From NCBI GenBank assembly GCA_900768815.1, contig CAAGEE010000017.1:1-64000 (forward strand): 64,000 nt of DNA. Reading direction: 5' to 3'. Every line of letters starts with the position of its first letter. The stretch's first letter is position 1. The DNA is from Bacilli bacterium. Its GTDB lineage: Bacteria > Bacillota_I > Bacilli_A > RF39 > UBA660. The notes beneath the pieces were generated by a model. The model was not told the origin of the DNA. It made no database searches and worked only from the letters and a program-made list of their open reading frames with translations. This document shows, in pieces, positions 34,682 to 42,544 of this stretch. Made by a program: the position numbers and the translations under genes.

Positions 34682-34690
34682 TCTCCTTTT
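34672..34690 (+). terminator. Weak hairpin at the end of the thioredoxin-like gene
   Basis: AGGAGA / TCTCCT stem with GTAA loop and four T. It overlaps the stop codon, and the short T-run makes termination partial at best. Confidence 0.35.
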
Positions 34691-34705
34691 AACTAGGAGA
34701 AAATT

Positions 34706-35215
34706 ATGAATAACATAGTATTATTTGAACCAGAAATTCCTCAAAATACTGGTAATATCATGCGAACTTGTGTTGCAACAAACACCAAATTACATTTAAT
34801 AAAGCCACTAGGATTTGTACTAGATGATGCTCATTTAAAAAGATCAGGAGTTAATTATATCGACAAATTAGAGTACGAAGTATATGAGAACTTTGAAGAC
34901 TTTAAAAGTAAAAACCCTGGAATATATTATTACTTTACCAGATATGGCAGAAAACCACATACAAGTTTTGACTATAGCAATAAAAATAATGCTAATTTAT
35001 ATTTTATCTTTGGTAAAGAATCAACTGGAATACCCATTGAAATATTGAAAGATAATTTAGACCATTGCATGCGTATACCAATGACTGACAAAGTACGAGC
35101 ACTAAATGTCTCAAATAGTGTTGCCATCGTAATATATGAAGCCCTACGTCAACAAGACTACAACGACTTGCTAAGAGAAGAACCACATAAAGGTGCAGAC
35201 TATCTAGAAAGATAA
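34706..35215 (+). CDS. trmL: tRNA (cytidine/uridine-34-2'-O)-methyltransferase TrmL
   Basis: A 169-aa SPOUT methyltransferase that modifies the wobble base of leucine tRNAs. The start NIVLFEPEIPQNTGNIMRT and the motifs LIKPLGFVLDD, FIFGKESTGIP (about 107-117) and MRIPMTDKVRALNVSNSVAI (about 128-147) are characteristic of TrmL (YibK/CspR). The length is typical. AACTAGGAGAAAATT precedes the ATG. It is followed 50 bases later by a second tRNA-modification gene, so the two may be co-expressed. Confidence 0.95.
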   Translation: MNNIVLFEPEIPQNTGNIMRTCVATNTKLHLIKPLGFVLDDAHLKRSGVNYIDKLEYEVYENFEDFKSKNPGIYYYFTRYGRKPHTSFDYSNKNNANLYFIFGKESTGIPIEILKDNLDHCMRIPMTDKVRALNVSNSVAIVIYEALRQQDYNDLLREEPHKGADYLER

Positions 35216-35265
35216 ACAAAGCAAACTAATTATTAGATAGTAATAAGAACAGATAGGTGAAATAT

Positions 35266-36078
35266 ATGAAAACAAAAGAAGAAATAGAAAGAAGTATCAT
35301 AACCAAGTATCGTAAAAATCTTTGGCGTCCATTTATGAAAGCCATTCGCGAGTATGAACTTATCCAAGAAAATGATAAAGTTGCTGTTTGTATCTCCGGC
35401 GGAAAAGACTCCAACTTACTTGCTAAATGTCTAGAAGAACTCCAAAAACATGGCAAAGTAAAATTTTCAATTGAGTATATCGTAATGGACCCTGGTTATA
35501 ATAAGGAGAACAGGGCAAAAATAATTGAGAATGCTAATACTCTGGGTATTCCAATCTCAATATATGATTCCAATATTTTTGATGTAACAGATAAGCTAGC
35601 TAGTGATTCACCTTGCTATCTTTGTGCCAGAATGCGTAGAGGTTTCTTATACGCTAGAGCCCAAGAATTGGGTTGTAATAAAATAGCTTTAGGTCATCAC
35701 TTTGATGATGTGATTGAAACTATAATGTTATCAATTCTATATGGTGGAGAGTACAAAGGAATGATGCCTAAGTTAAAAAGTACCAATTTTGAAAATATGG
35801 AATTAATAAGACCGTTATATCTAGTAAGAGAAGAAGATATAATTAGTTGGGCAAAATACAATGAATTACAGTTTATTAATTGTGCTTGCAAATTTACATC
35901 AAAAGAAACAAAGAAAGATTCAAAACGTCTTGAGATAAAACACCTAATAAAAGAACTAGAATCAAAGAATAAAAACATTCCATATAACATATTTAAATCA
36001 TCAGAAAATGTCAACGTTGATACCGTACTAGCTATAAAAAAAGATAATAAAAAAGAAAGTTTCTTAGAACATTATTAA
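35266..36078 (+). CDS. TtcA/TtuA-family PP-loop tRNA thiolation enzyme
   Basis: A 270-aa ATP pyrophosphatase of the TtcA/TtuA family, which adds sulphur to tRNA bases. The PP-loop is SGGKDS near residue 48. CYLCARMRRGF (about 117-127) and a later CACKF segment supply cysteines typical of the Fe-S form. The GHHFDDVIET motif is near 146. The ATG at 35266 is chosen because AGGTGA lies 6 bases upstream; a GTG at 35257 would overlap it. Which tRNA and base it modifies is not shown. Confidence 0.85.
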   Translation: MKTKEEIERSIITKYRKNLWRPFMKAIREYELIQENDKVAVCISGGKDSNLLAKCLEELQKHGKVKFSIEYIVMDPGYNKENRAKIIENANTLGIPISIYDSNIFDVTDKLASDSPCYLCARMRRGFLYARAQELGCNKIALGHHFDDVIETIMLSILYGGEYKGMMPKLKSTNFENMELIRPLYLVREEDIISWAKYNELQFINCACKFTSKETKKDSKRLEIKHLIKELESKNKNIPYNIFKSSENVNVDTVLAIKKDNKKESFLEHY

Positions 36079-36095
36079 TATTTGAATAAAAAAAA

Positions 36096-36126
36096 CTCTT
36101 TTCTATCACAATTAAATAGAAAGGAG
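36096..36126 (+). promoter_or_regulatory. Hairpin covering the sigG ribosome-binding site
   Basis: CTCTTTTCTAT (36096-36106) pairs over 11 bp with ATAGAAAGGAG (36116-36126), with one G-U pair and a 9-base loop. The 3' strand is exactly the Shine-Dalgarno AAAGGAG of sigG, and the ATG lies 7 bases further. The stem is followed by C and five T, so it could also act as a weak terminator. It should reduce sigG translation until the stem is opened. Confidence 0.7.
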
Positions 36127-36133
36127 CTTTTTA

Positions 36134-36910
36134 ATGTCAAGATACAAAGTAGAAATAACAGGAATTAATACTAATGAATTAGAAGTACTAACAAATGAGG
36201 AAATGAGAAGTTTATTTGAAAGAGTAAAACAGAAAGACAAATATGCCAGAGATCTACTTGTTCAAGGAAATTTAAAACTAGTACTATCAATACTAAAAAA
36301 GTTTAATAATCGTTATGATAATTTAGATGACTTATTCCAAATTGGCTGCATTGGTCTACTAAAAGCAATTGATAATTTTGACTTATCACATGAAGTGAAA
36401 TTTTCAACATATGCTGTACCAATGATTTTAGGCGAAGTACGTAGATATATAAGAGATAACAATTCAATAAGAGTAAGTCGATCACTAAAAGATATTGCCT
36501 ATAAAACTCTAAGACTCAAAGAAAAATATATTCAAGAAAATGGAGTAGAGCCAAGTATTGAATTTATCGCTAAAGAGTTAGAACTAAGTGAAGGTGAAAT
36601 AATAAATGCCTTAGATTCCCTAAAAGAACCAGTAAGTATGTTTGAACCAGTATATAATGATGGAGGAGACACAATATATCTATGTGATCAAATAGAAGAC
36701 AAAAGTGCAACAACTAAAGCCTTTTCTAACCATATAGTGATAGAAGAGGCAATGAATACTTTAGAAGATCGTGAAAAACAAATACTAGATAAAAGATTTA
36801 TCATTGGAAAAACTCAAATGGAAATAGCAGATGAAATAGGAATAAGTCAAGCACAAGTATCAAGATTAGAAAATCGAGCAATAAAACAATTAAAAAAAGT
36901 TTTAAAGTAA
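36134..36910 (+). CDS. sigG: Sporulation sigma factor SigG
   Basis: A 258-aa sigma-70 family factor that closely follows Bacillus SigG over its length: MSRYKVEITGINTNELEVL at the start, DDLFQIGCIGLLKAIDNFDL and VKFSTYAVPMILGEVRRYI in region 2, and EIGISQAQVSRLENRAIKQL in region 4. SigG drives late gene expression in the forespore. The next gene is ylmC-like, as in Bacillus. Translation is probably damped by a hairpin over its ribosome site. The usual upstream genes spoIIGA and sigE are not in this window. Confidence 0.95.
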   Translation: MSRYKVEITGINTNELEVLTNEEMRSLFERVKQKDKYARDLLVQGNLKLVLSILKKFNNRYDNLDDLFQIGCIGLLKAIDNFDLSHEVKFSTYAVPMILGEVRRYIRDNNSIRVSRSLKDIAYKTLRLKEKYIQENGVEPSIEFIAKELELSEGEIINALDSLKEPVSMFEPVYNDGGDTIYLCDQIEDKSATTKAFSNHIVIEEAMNTLEDREKQILDKRFIIGKTQMEIADEIGISQAQVSRLENRAIKQLKKVLK

Positions 36911-36960
36911 CTCATATTAATAATAAAAAACTAATATAATTAAATGAGCAGGTGAACGTT

Positions 36961-37194
36961 ATGCGCTTATCAGATTTACAAACTAAAAGTATTGTTAGTG
37001 TAAACGATGGAAAAAATATAGGTAATATTATTGACGCAAATGTAACAACTGATGGAACTATTGAATCATTAGTAATCGAAGCTAATAAAACTTTTTTTTC
37101 TCTAAACAGAGAAAATGACACAGAAATAAATTGGAAAGATATAACTAAAATAGGAGAAGACGTAATTTTAGTAAAAATAAGTTATCATGAATAA
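36961..37194 (+). CDS. ylmC: YlmC/YmxH-family PRC-barrel protein
   Basis: A 77-aa protein with one PRC-barrel domain (MRLSDLQTKSIVSVNDGKN, then IIDANVTTDGTIESLVIEA). YlmC/YmxH proteins follow sigG in Bacillus and are linked to sporulation. The ATG at 36961 is chosen because CAGGTGA precedes it; a GTG at 36952 would use that site. Its last 8 bases overlap the yunB gene. Biochemical role unknown. Confidence 0.85.
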   Translation: MRLSDLQTKSIVSVNDGKNIGNIIDANVTTDGTIESLVIEANKTFFSLNRENDTEINWKDITKIGEDVILVKISYHE

Positions 37195-37897
37195 AATAAA
37201 GATTCTCTTTTTTATACTAATATCAACAACAATTATTTCTGTTTTTTTATTATCAATACTTGGCAAAAGACTAAGTCCTATTTTAGCAAGATATGTAAAT
37301 GTAGAGGCTAAACGCTTTGCTAGTAATATAATAAATACATCAGTAAATGACACCATAGAAGAGAAAATAACCGATGATTTATTTAATCTTAGTAAAACAG
37401 AAGATGGAAAAATAGAAATACTTGATTACAATACTAAGAAGGTAAATAGTATTCTTTCAAGTATTAATACTAAAATTCAAAAAAAATTATTAAATTTAGA
37501 AGATGGTCAAATTGCCAATATGCCTATCTCATCTGGATTTAAAGTGGAAAAGATTTTAAAAAACGGCATAGTTTGCAAAGTACCAATGGGCTCACTCAGA
37601 AAAAATTCGCTCTTCGTAAATGTTGGTCCATCAATTCCTATAAAAATGGTTTTCATTGGTCAAGTAGAATCAAGTTTAAATACTAAAATAAGAGAGTACG
37701 GAATAAATTATCTAGTAGTTGAAATAAACGTTAATGTAGTAGTAGAAGAACAAATTATAATGCCTGCTATGTCTAAAAGGGAAACTCTAAATCTTGAAGC
37801 TCCCCTAACTTTAAAAATTATTCAAGGAGAAATTCCAAATTACTATTTTGGATCTATCGAAAAAAAATCAAATGTAAATTCTATTAAACTAGAGTAA
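37187..37897 (+). CDS. yunB: Sporulation protein YunB
   Basis: A 236-aa protein with one N-terminal membrane helix (about residues 4-26) and an exterior domain. The segments RFASNIINTSVNDTI (about 43-57), MGSLRKNSLFVNVGPSIPIK (about 139-158) and NYLVVEINVNVVV near 180 are characteristic of YunB, a mother-cell sporulation protein under SigE in Bacillus whose mechanism is unknown. It overlaps ylmC, so sigG, ylmC and yunB may form one unit. AGTTATCATGAA lacks a clear ribosome site, consistent with translational coupling. Confidence 0.85.
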   Translation: MNKIKILFFILISTTIISVFLLSILGKRLSPILARYVNVEAKRFASNIINTSVNDTIEEKITDDLFNLSKTEDGKIEILDYNTKKVNSILSSINTKIQKKLLNLEDGQIANMPISSGFKVEKILKNGIVCKVPMGSLRKNSLFVNVGPSIPIKMVFIGQVESSLNTKIREYGINYLVVEINVNVVVEEQIIMPAMSKRETLNLEAPLTLKIIQGEIPNYYFGSIEKKSNVNSIKLE

Positions 37898-37948
37898 AAA
37901 AAGTTTAAATAGACACAAAAAAAATTATAAAAACATCTTTATACCAAT

Positions 37949-37977
37949 TTGCCTGTATTATTTATCCGTGTTATAAT
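37949..37977 (+). promoter_or_regulatory. Promoter for yutD-like gene
   Basis: TTGCCT (37949-37954), 17-base spacer, TATAAT (37972-37977). Confidence 0.65.
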
Positions 37978-37993
37978 AATACAGAGGTGCGAT

Positions 37994-38272
37994 ATGAAAA
38001 AAATAGAAATAAATGGTCATGAATATGAGATTTTGGAAAATGTTAAAAACGGCTTAAATATTGATGACATTCGTGATAGAATCACAGATTACTTTGATAG
38101 CTACGATTATATATTTGGGGATATTTCTTATGAGAAGGTAAGGTTGAAAGGTTTTAATGACGCCAACAATAAAAAAGTAAATAAAATCAATAATATTAAA
38201 GATTTAGAGTCGTATAAAAAAAACTATTGTAGTTATGGAGCTAATACATTTCTCTTAAAAAAAGTTAAGTAA
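37994..38272 (+). CDS. yutD: YutD-family protein
   Basis: A 92-aa soluble protein of the YutD family (conserved in Bacillota, function unknown). The start MKKIEINGHEYEILEN and the RITDYFDSYDYIFGDISYEK and LRLKGF-like (VRLKGFNDANNKKVNKIN) segments identify it. The ATG at 37994 is chosen since AGAGGTGCGAT precedes it and the upstream in-frame region overlaps the promoter. In Bacillus, yutD lies near yunB and yutH; the same neighbourhood is seen here. Confidence 0.85.
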   Translation: MKKIEINGHEYEILENVKNGLNIDDIRDRITDYFDSYDYIFGDISYEKVRLKGFNDANNKKVNKINNIKDLESYKKNYCSYGANTFLLKKVK

Positions 38273-38277
38273 AGTGC

Positions 38278-38305
38278 TTGTAATTGCATAAAAATATGAT
38301 AAAAT
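38278..38305 (+). promoter_or_regulatory. Promoter for DUF1292 gene
   Basis: TTGTAA (38278-38283), 16-base spacer, TAAAAT (38300-38305). Confidence 0.5.
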
Positions 38306-38339
38306 AGTATATATAAGAATAAGATGGGAGGCTATTGAT

Positions 38340-38615
38340 ATGGTAGAAAAACAAAATGAAAAAAAAGTAATGTCAATTGTTTCAAATGACGGAGCTATAG
38401 AAGATGTAGAGGTAATACTAGCATTTGAGTTCAAGGACACCAATAAAGAATATGTTGTATATACAAAAAATGAAAAAGATGAAAATGGAAATGTAACAGT
38501 ATATGTTTCAAATATAGATCGTTCTGGTGATGAACCTAAATTAGTAGGCGTTGAAAACGAAAATGAATGGAACAAAATAAAAGATGTTTTGAGAGAACTA
38601 TCAAAAACTGAATAG
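38340..38615 (+). CDS. DUF1292 protein
   Basis: A 91-aa acidic soluble protein of the DUF1292 family (YrzB-type). The pattern VEVILAFEFKDTNKEYVVYT, then ENGNVTVYVSNIDRSGDEP and a final EWNKIKDVLREL helix is typical. No function is established. GGGAGGCTATTGAT precedes the ATG. It is followed 11 bases later by a coiled-coil protein and probably shares its transcript. Confidence 0.85.
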   Translation: MVEKQNEKKVMSIVSNDGAIEDVEVILAFEFKDTNKEYVVYTKNEKDENGNVTVYVSNIDRSGDEPKLVGVENENEWNKIKDVLRELSKTE

Positions 38616-38626
38616 GAGGAACAAAA

Positions 38627-39784
38627 ATGTCTGTATTGAGTAATATAGAGTTTTCAATTCTTAACACTAATTTAGTAAAAGAAACAGAAGATTCTAAAAA
38701 AATAAAGTTTAAACATGAATCATACCTAAGAATTTGGAAAAAGTATGATAGTTTTTGCGTAGAAACAAAAGAAAAAATGTCACCAAAATTTTCAAATTTA
38801 CCAGAACAAACTGAAGTAAAACAACCTATTGGTCCAGAAAATATAGTGGTTCACATTAAAAATAGAACTTACGAAAAGAAAGAAAGTCAACAAGAAAAAT
38901 TAAAAGACCAAGTATACATATTAAAAATAGCTGGTACTTTACTACCTCAATTTGTTGGAAGAAGAGCTCTAAAAATTAAAGATACAATGAAAAGTAATAT
39001 GCTAGAAAACAATAGAAAAGCTTGTCAGGAAACAGAGGTTAATAAAGAATTACCTGTAGAACTACCACCTCAAGCAGCATTAGAACCTAAACAAACAGTA
39101 TCAGAAACTAAAAACGAAGAAATAATATCACCTGATATTGAAAATATAAAAGTAAGTAAAAATGGTTCAACAAATGCAAAAATAACAAAGTACAACGATG
39201 AGCTAGAAATGGATAAACAACCAGAAAGAACTATTGAACCAAAAGAAGAAATAAAGCCAGTAAGTGAAATACTTTTGGAACAACAACCAAAAGAAAAATT
39301 TAAATTTACAATTCCACAAATAAAAATTGAAAGTTTACCTCATAATATAACAACTGAAACGCAAAATGATAATAAGTTTGTTGTTTCAGATATCAAAGAA
39401 GATAAAAAACAAGTACAAATAAATGATAAAAAAGTAGAAGTTGCACATTTAAAAGATAGTTTAACAAAGGCAAATCAATTAAAAGAGGAACTAGAAAAGG
39501 CTAAGAAAATTGCTGAAAAAGCCAAAGCTGACGCTGAAATGGCCAAAGCCAAAGCAGATGCTGAAAAGAAGGAAGCAGAAATAGTTCAAGAAAAACTAGT
39601 TGAAACAATGCGTAAATTAGAAGAACATAATAGAAAACTAGAAGAAGAAAAGAAACAAAATGAAAAAGAAGCTGAAAAGTATGCTGCTGAGAGTCAAGAA
39701 TACCTTGAACAAGGAAAAGAGTACTCATCAATGCAAGAAGAATATAAGCAAACAATAAATGAAATGTTAGCAATAATTGGATAA
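38627..39784 (+). CDS. Unrecognised protein with long C-terminal coiled coil
   Basis: A 385-aa hydrophilic protein with no signal peptide or membrane segment. Residues 1-115 may form a folded domain with a SYLRIWKKYDSFCVETKEK region and a KLKDQVYILKIAGTLLPQF segment. A long polar linker rich in Glu, Lys and Pro follows (about 130-260). The last 120 residues form a strong coiled coil rich in Ala, Lys and Glu (KIAEKAKADAEMAKAKADAE). GGAGGAACAAAA precedes the ATG. It shares a transcript with the DUF1292 gene. By position among sporulation genes a spore-related role is possible but unproven. Confidence 0.55.
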   Translation: MSVLSNIEFSILNTNLVKETEDSKKIKFKHESYLRIWKKYDSFCVETKEKMSPKFSNLPEQTEVKQPIGPENIVVHIKNRTYEKKESQQEKLKDQVYILKIAGTLLPQFVGRRALKIKDTMKSNMLENNRKACQETEVNKELPVELPPQAALEPKQTVSETKNEEIISPDIENIKVSKNGSTNAKITKYNDELEMDKQPERTIEPKEEIKPVSEILLEQQPKEKFKFTIPQIKIESLPHNITTETQNDNKFVVSDIKEDKKQVQINDKKVEVAHLKDSLTKANQLKEELEKAKKIAEKAKADAEMAKAKADAEKKEAEIVQEKLVETMRKLEEHNRKLEEEKKQNEKEAEKYAAESQEYLEQGKEYSSMQEEYKQTINEMLAIIG

Positions 39785-39786
39785 AA

Positions 39787-39818
39787 AACAAATAAAAATA
39801 ATTATTTGTTTTTTTTTG
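39787..39818 (+). terminator. Terminator after coiled-coil gene
   Basis: AACAAATAA / TTATTTGTT stem, 6-base loop, then nine T. Confidence 0.7.
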
Positions 39819-39842
39819 CATAATATTAAATGAGTTGGTAAG

Positions 39843-40709
39843 ATGAAAAATACAATAATGTATTATTATGGATTTGAAAATATAAGTATTATTAGACAAA
39901 AAAGAAGAAAGTATATAAAACATAACAACGATATATATATAATATGTCGAGTATATAATGAGAAAGAAGTCTTAGAACTATATGAACTAACTAGAGGAAT
40001 CCCATTTTTTTATAAATTTATACCAAATAAAGATGGTAGTATTTTTACAATGTATCAAGATTTTATTTTTGTTCTGCTTAAAATAAATGATAAAAGTTCC
40101 ATGATAACACAAAATAAAAATCAAATAAGCTTGGATGAAAACAAAAAGTACTATTTAGATAGAAGTGATTGGTACGAGTTATGGACAAGAAAAAACGATT
40201 ATTATGAGTATCAATATCAACACATAAAAGGAAAATATAAGGTAATAGATGAAAGTATAAATTATTATATAGGACTTGCAGAAAACGCTATAAGCTATAT
40301 AGCCAATATACCAATTAATTTAAAAGAACAAGAAAAAAAAGGATTATATCCAAAAAGATTGCTTGAAAGTGAATATCATAACCCCTTAAATTATGTAATA
40401 GATTATAAGGAAAGAGGACTAAGTGAGACTTTAAAATATTTATTTTTAAACAAAAAATATCTTAGTCAAAATATAGAAAACATAATTCTTTCATATAATT
40501 GTACAGAAATAGGATATAAGTTATTATATGGAAGAATGTTGTATCCTAGCATGTATTTTGATATATATGACAAAGTTATTAATGATTTTGAAAATGAAAA
40601 AGAGCTAGTAAACGTGATTAAAAGATTAAAAGAATATGAAGAGTATTTAAAAGAAATTTATAGAATTATATCCAAGCATACAAAAATAAAAAATATAGAC
40701 TGGTTATAA
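39843..40709 (+). CDS. YutH/CotS-like kinase-fold spore protein (tentative)
   Basis: A 288-aa soluble protein. The segment YYIGLAENAISYI near residues 140-152 and the flanking layout resemble YutH, a spore-coat-associated member of the CotS group of kinase-fold proteins. No H-G-D or D-F-D catalytic motif is visible, so it is probably not an active kinase. In Bacillus, yutH lies near yutD; here it is 1.6 kb from the yutD-like gene, which supports the idea. The ribosome site is weak (GTTGGTAAG). Its stop abuts the convergent NifU-like gene. Confidence 0.5.
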   Translation: MKNTIMYYYGFENISIIRQKRRKYIKHNNDIYIICRVYNEKEVLELYELTRGIPFFYKFIPNKDGSIFTMYQDFIFVLLKINDKSSMITQNKNQISLDENKKYYLDRSDWYELWTRKNDYYEYQYQHIKGKYKVIDESINYYIGLAENAISYIANIPINLKEQEKKGLYPKRLLESEYHNPLNYVIDYKERGLSETLKYLFLNKKYLSQNIENIILSYNCTEIGYKLLYGRMLYPSMYFDIYDKVINDFENEKELVNVIKRLKEYEEYLKEIYRIISKHTKIKNIDWL

Positions 40710-40724
40710 TCAGTCTATATTTTT
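40691..40724. terminator. Bidirectional terminator overlapping two convergent stops
   Basis: AATATAGACTG / CAGTCTATATT stem with an 8-base loop and T/A runs. It covers the last codons of both convergent genes, which end at adjacent bases (40709 and 40710). Confidence 0.75.
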
Positions 40725-40943
40725 AACTTCCTTTACTTCCGGTATTTCGTTAATTATCAATTCTTCGATTCCATCTTTCAAGGTAACATCAAGCATTGGA
40801 CAATCCTGACATGCACCAGTTAATTTTACATATACAATATTATCCTCGTATTTAATAAACTCAAGGTTACCACCATCACTAATTAAAAAAGGTCTAACCT
40901 TATCAATAATTGCTTTAATACGTAATTCTATATAATTATTCAT
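40710..40943 (-). CDS. NifU C-terminal domain iron-sulphur scaffold
   Basis: A 77-aa protein consisting only of a NifU-like C-terminal domain. KVRPFLISDGGNLEFI (about 15-30) and the GACQDCPML cysteine pair (about 43-51) are diagnostic. Such proteins carry or deliver 4Fe-4S clusters. The ATG at 40943 has GGTGA six bases upstream; longer upstream extensions on this strand run through the promoter. It is a single-gene unit. Confidence 0.9.
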   Translation of the reverse strand: MNNYIELRIKAIIDKVRPFLISDGGNLEFIKYEDNIVYVKLTGACQDCPMLDVTLKDGIEELIINEIPEVKEVKNID

Positions 40944-40959
40944 CTTATTCACCAAGAAC

Positions 40960-40988
40960 ATTATACTATTTAAAAAGTTAGAAGTAAA
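40960..40988 (-). promoter_or_regulatory. Promoter for NifU-like gene
   Basis: Minus strand TTTACT (40988-40983), 17-base spacer, TATAAT (40965-40960). Confidence 0.6.
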
Positions 40989-40998
40989 GAAAGTTTCC

Positions 40999-41027
40999 TT
41001 GTTATAAAATATAAAAAATGATATAAT
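40999..41027 (+). promoter_or_regulatory. Promoter for S1-domain gene
   Basis: TTGTTA (40999-41004), 17-base spacer, TATAAT (41022-41027). Confidence 0.65.
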
Positions 41028-41047
41028 CAATACAGAGGGAGTATCAA

Positions 41048-41419
41048 ATGAAAAAATATCAAGTAGGAGAAAAGGTAACTGGTTGTGTAACTGGAATAGA
41101 GAAATATGGAATATTCGTAAGCCTAGATGATTACTATAGTGGGTTAATTCACATATCTGAAATAACCGATAACTATGTAAGAAATATCCATGATTATATA
41201 AATGTTGGTGAAACAATTCAAGCTATTGTCTTAGAAGAAAATGAAAAAGAACATCATGTTAGATTAAGTATTAAAAATATAGAGTATAGAAATTCAAAAA
41301 TGGATAAAACCAAAATAAAAGAAAGTCTACATGGCTTCACAAACCTAAAAAAACAATTAAATATTTGGACCGAAAATAAAATAAAAGAACTAAATACAAT
41401 AAAAGCCGAAAAAAAATAA
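41048..41419 (+). CDS. S1-domain RNA-binding protein (CvfD/YugI-like)
   Basis: A 123-aa protein with one S1 domain at residues 1-80 (VGEKVTGCVTGIEKYGIFVS, then YSGLIHISEITD) and a basic tail (about 85-123). Short single-S1 proteins such as YugI/GSP13 and CvfD bind RNA or ribosomes and affect gene expression after transcription. CAGAGGGAGTATCAA precedes the ATG. A promoter precedes the gene and a tRNA promoter follows it, so it is a single unit. The target RNAs are not known. Confidence 0.85.
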   Translation: MKKYQVGEKVTGCVTGIEKYGIFVSLDDYYSGLIHISEITDNYVRNIHDYINVGETIQAIVLEENEKEHHVRLSIKNIEYRNSKMDKTKIKESLHGFTNLKKQLNIWTENKIKELNTIKAEKK

Positions 41420-41437
41420 AAAAATTTACAAATTTAG

Positions 41438-41466
41438 TTGACAAAGTAAATAATAGTTGGTATATT
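41438..41466 (+). promoter_or_regulatory. Promoter of tRNA operon 1
   Basis: TTGACA (41438-41443), 17-base spacer, TATATT (41461-41466). Confidence 0.75.
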
Positions 41467-41489
41467 TAATACTGTCAACTGGTTCATTT

Positions 41490-41566
41490 GGGCGATTAGC
41501 TCAGTTGGTTAGAGCACTTGCCTTACAAGCAAGGGGTCACAGGTTCGAGTCCTGTATCGCCCACCA
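41490..41566 (+). tRNA. tRNA-Val (anticodon TAC)
   Basis: Acceptor GGGCGAT / ATCGCCC with A73 and encoded CCA. Anticodon loop CTTACAA. It reads GTA, and its A73 fits the valS T-box bulge at 54141-54151. Confidence 0.97.
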
Positions 41567-41575
41567 TTTATTAAT

Positions 41576-41651
<76 letters not shown>

Positions 41652-41658
41652 TTTTTTT

Positions 41659-41743
41659 GGAGAGGTAGCGAAGAGGCTAAACGCGACAGACTGTAAATCT
41701 GTTCTCATTGAGTTCGATGGTTCGAATCCATCTCTCTCCACCA
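41659..41743 (+). tRNA. tRNA-Tyr (anticodon GTA)
   Basis: Class II tRNA of 85 bases with a long variable arm. Acceptor GGAGAGG / TCTCTCC. Anticodon loop CTGTAAA. CCA encoded. Confidence 0.96.
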
Positions 41744-41751
41744 CTTAAGTT

Positions 41752-41826
41752 TGCCTCGTAGCCAAGTGGTAAGGCATCAGACTTTGACTCTGACATGCGT
41801 TAGTTCGAATCTAACCGAGGCAGCCA
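41752..41826 (+). tRNA. tRNA-Gln (anticodon TTG)
   Basis: Acceptor TGCCTCG / CGAGGCA, G73, CCA encoded. Anticodon loop CTTTGAC. Confidence 0.96.
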
Positions 41827-41837
41827 TTTATATATTT

Positions 41838-41913
41838 GATCTGTTAGCTCAGTCGGTAGAGCATTTGACTTTTAATCAAAGGGTCATGAGTTCGAATCTC
41901 ATACAGGTCACCA
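41838..41913 (+). tRNA. tRNA-Lys (anticodon TTT)
   Basis: Acceptor GATCTGT / ACAGGTC with one T-G pair, A73, CCA encoded. Anticodon loop CTTTTAA. Confidence 0.96.
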
Positions 41914-41915
41914 GT

Positions 41916-42004
41916 GCCTGAGTGGCGGAATTGGTAGACGCACAGGACTTAAAATCCTGCGAGAATCAACCCTCGTGCCGGTTCAAGTCCGGCCTTAGGC
42001 ACCA
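41916..42004 (+). tRNA. tRNA-Leu (anticodon TAA)
   Basis: Class II tRNA of 89 bases with a long variable arm. Acceptor GCCTGAG / CTTAGGC. Anticodon loop CTTAAAA. CCA encoded. Confidence 0.96.
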
Positions 42005-42015
42005 TAAAGTATAAA

Positions 42016-42039
42016 ACGGGCCATTGGTCCGATTTTTTT
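42016..42039 (+). terminator. Terminator of tRNA operon 1
   Basis: CGGGCC / GGTCCG stem with a 3-base loop, then T-run. Confidence 0.75.
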
Positions 42040-42081
42040 CTAAAGATGTGCAATAAAAAAACAATAAATATATAAAATTTG

Positions 42082-42111
42082 TTGACACATCTCAAAACAC
42101 TATGGTATAAT
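42082..42111 (+). promoter_or_regulatory. Promoter of tRNA operon 2
   Basis: TTGACA (42082-42087), 18-base spacer, TATAAT (42106-42111) preceded by TGG. Confidence 0.8.
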
Positions 42112-42141
42112 CAATTTGTCGTTCGAAATAGAACCGCAAAT

Positions 42142-42234
42142 GGAGGAATACCCAAGTCTGGTTGAAGGGACCGGTCTTGAAAACCGGGAGGTCGTGCAAA
42201 CGGCGCAGGGGTTCGAATCCCTTTTCCTCCGCCA
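42142..42234 (+). tRNA. tRNA-Ser (anticodon TGA)
   Basis: Class II tRNA of 93 bases. Acceptor GGAGGAA / TTCCTCC, G73, CCA encoded. Anticodon loop CTTGAAA and long variable arm. Confidence 0.96.
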
Positions 42235-42243
42235 TTATAATAT

Positions 42244-42320
<77 letters not shown>

Positions 42321-42324
42321 ATTT

Positions 42325-42401
42325 GGTCTCATGGTGCAGCTGGTTAACACGTCTGCCTGTCACGCAGAAGATCGCGGGTTCGAGTCCCGTTGAGACCGCC
42401 A
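42325..42401 (+). tRNA. tRNA-Asp (anticodon GTC)
   Basis: Acceptor GGTCTCA / TGAGACC, G73, CCA encoded. Anticodon loop CTGTCAC. Confidence 0.97.
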
Positions 42402-42409
42402 TTATTTTT

Positions 42410-42485
42410 GGCTTCATAGCTCAGTCGGTAGAGCAAGGGACTGAAAATCCCTGTGTCGCTGGTTCGATTCCCGCTGGAGCCACCA
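42410..42485 (+). tRNA. tRNA-Phe (anticodon GAA)
   Basis: Acceptor GGCTTCA / TGGAGCC, A73, CCA encoded. Anticodon loop CTGAAAA. Confidence 0.97.
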
Positions 42486-42544
42486 TTTTTAATTTATATA
42501 TTCACGAGACGTGCTTAACTTTCGAAAAAGTATGCGAGGGTTAT

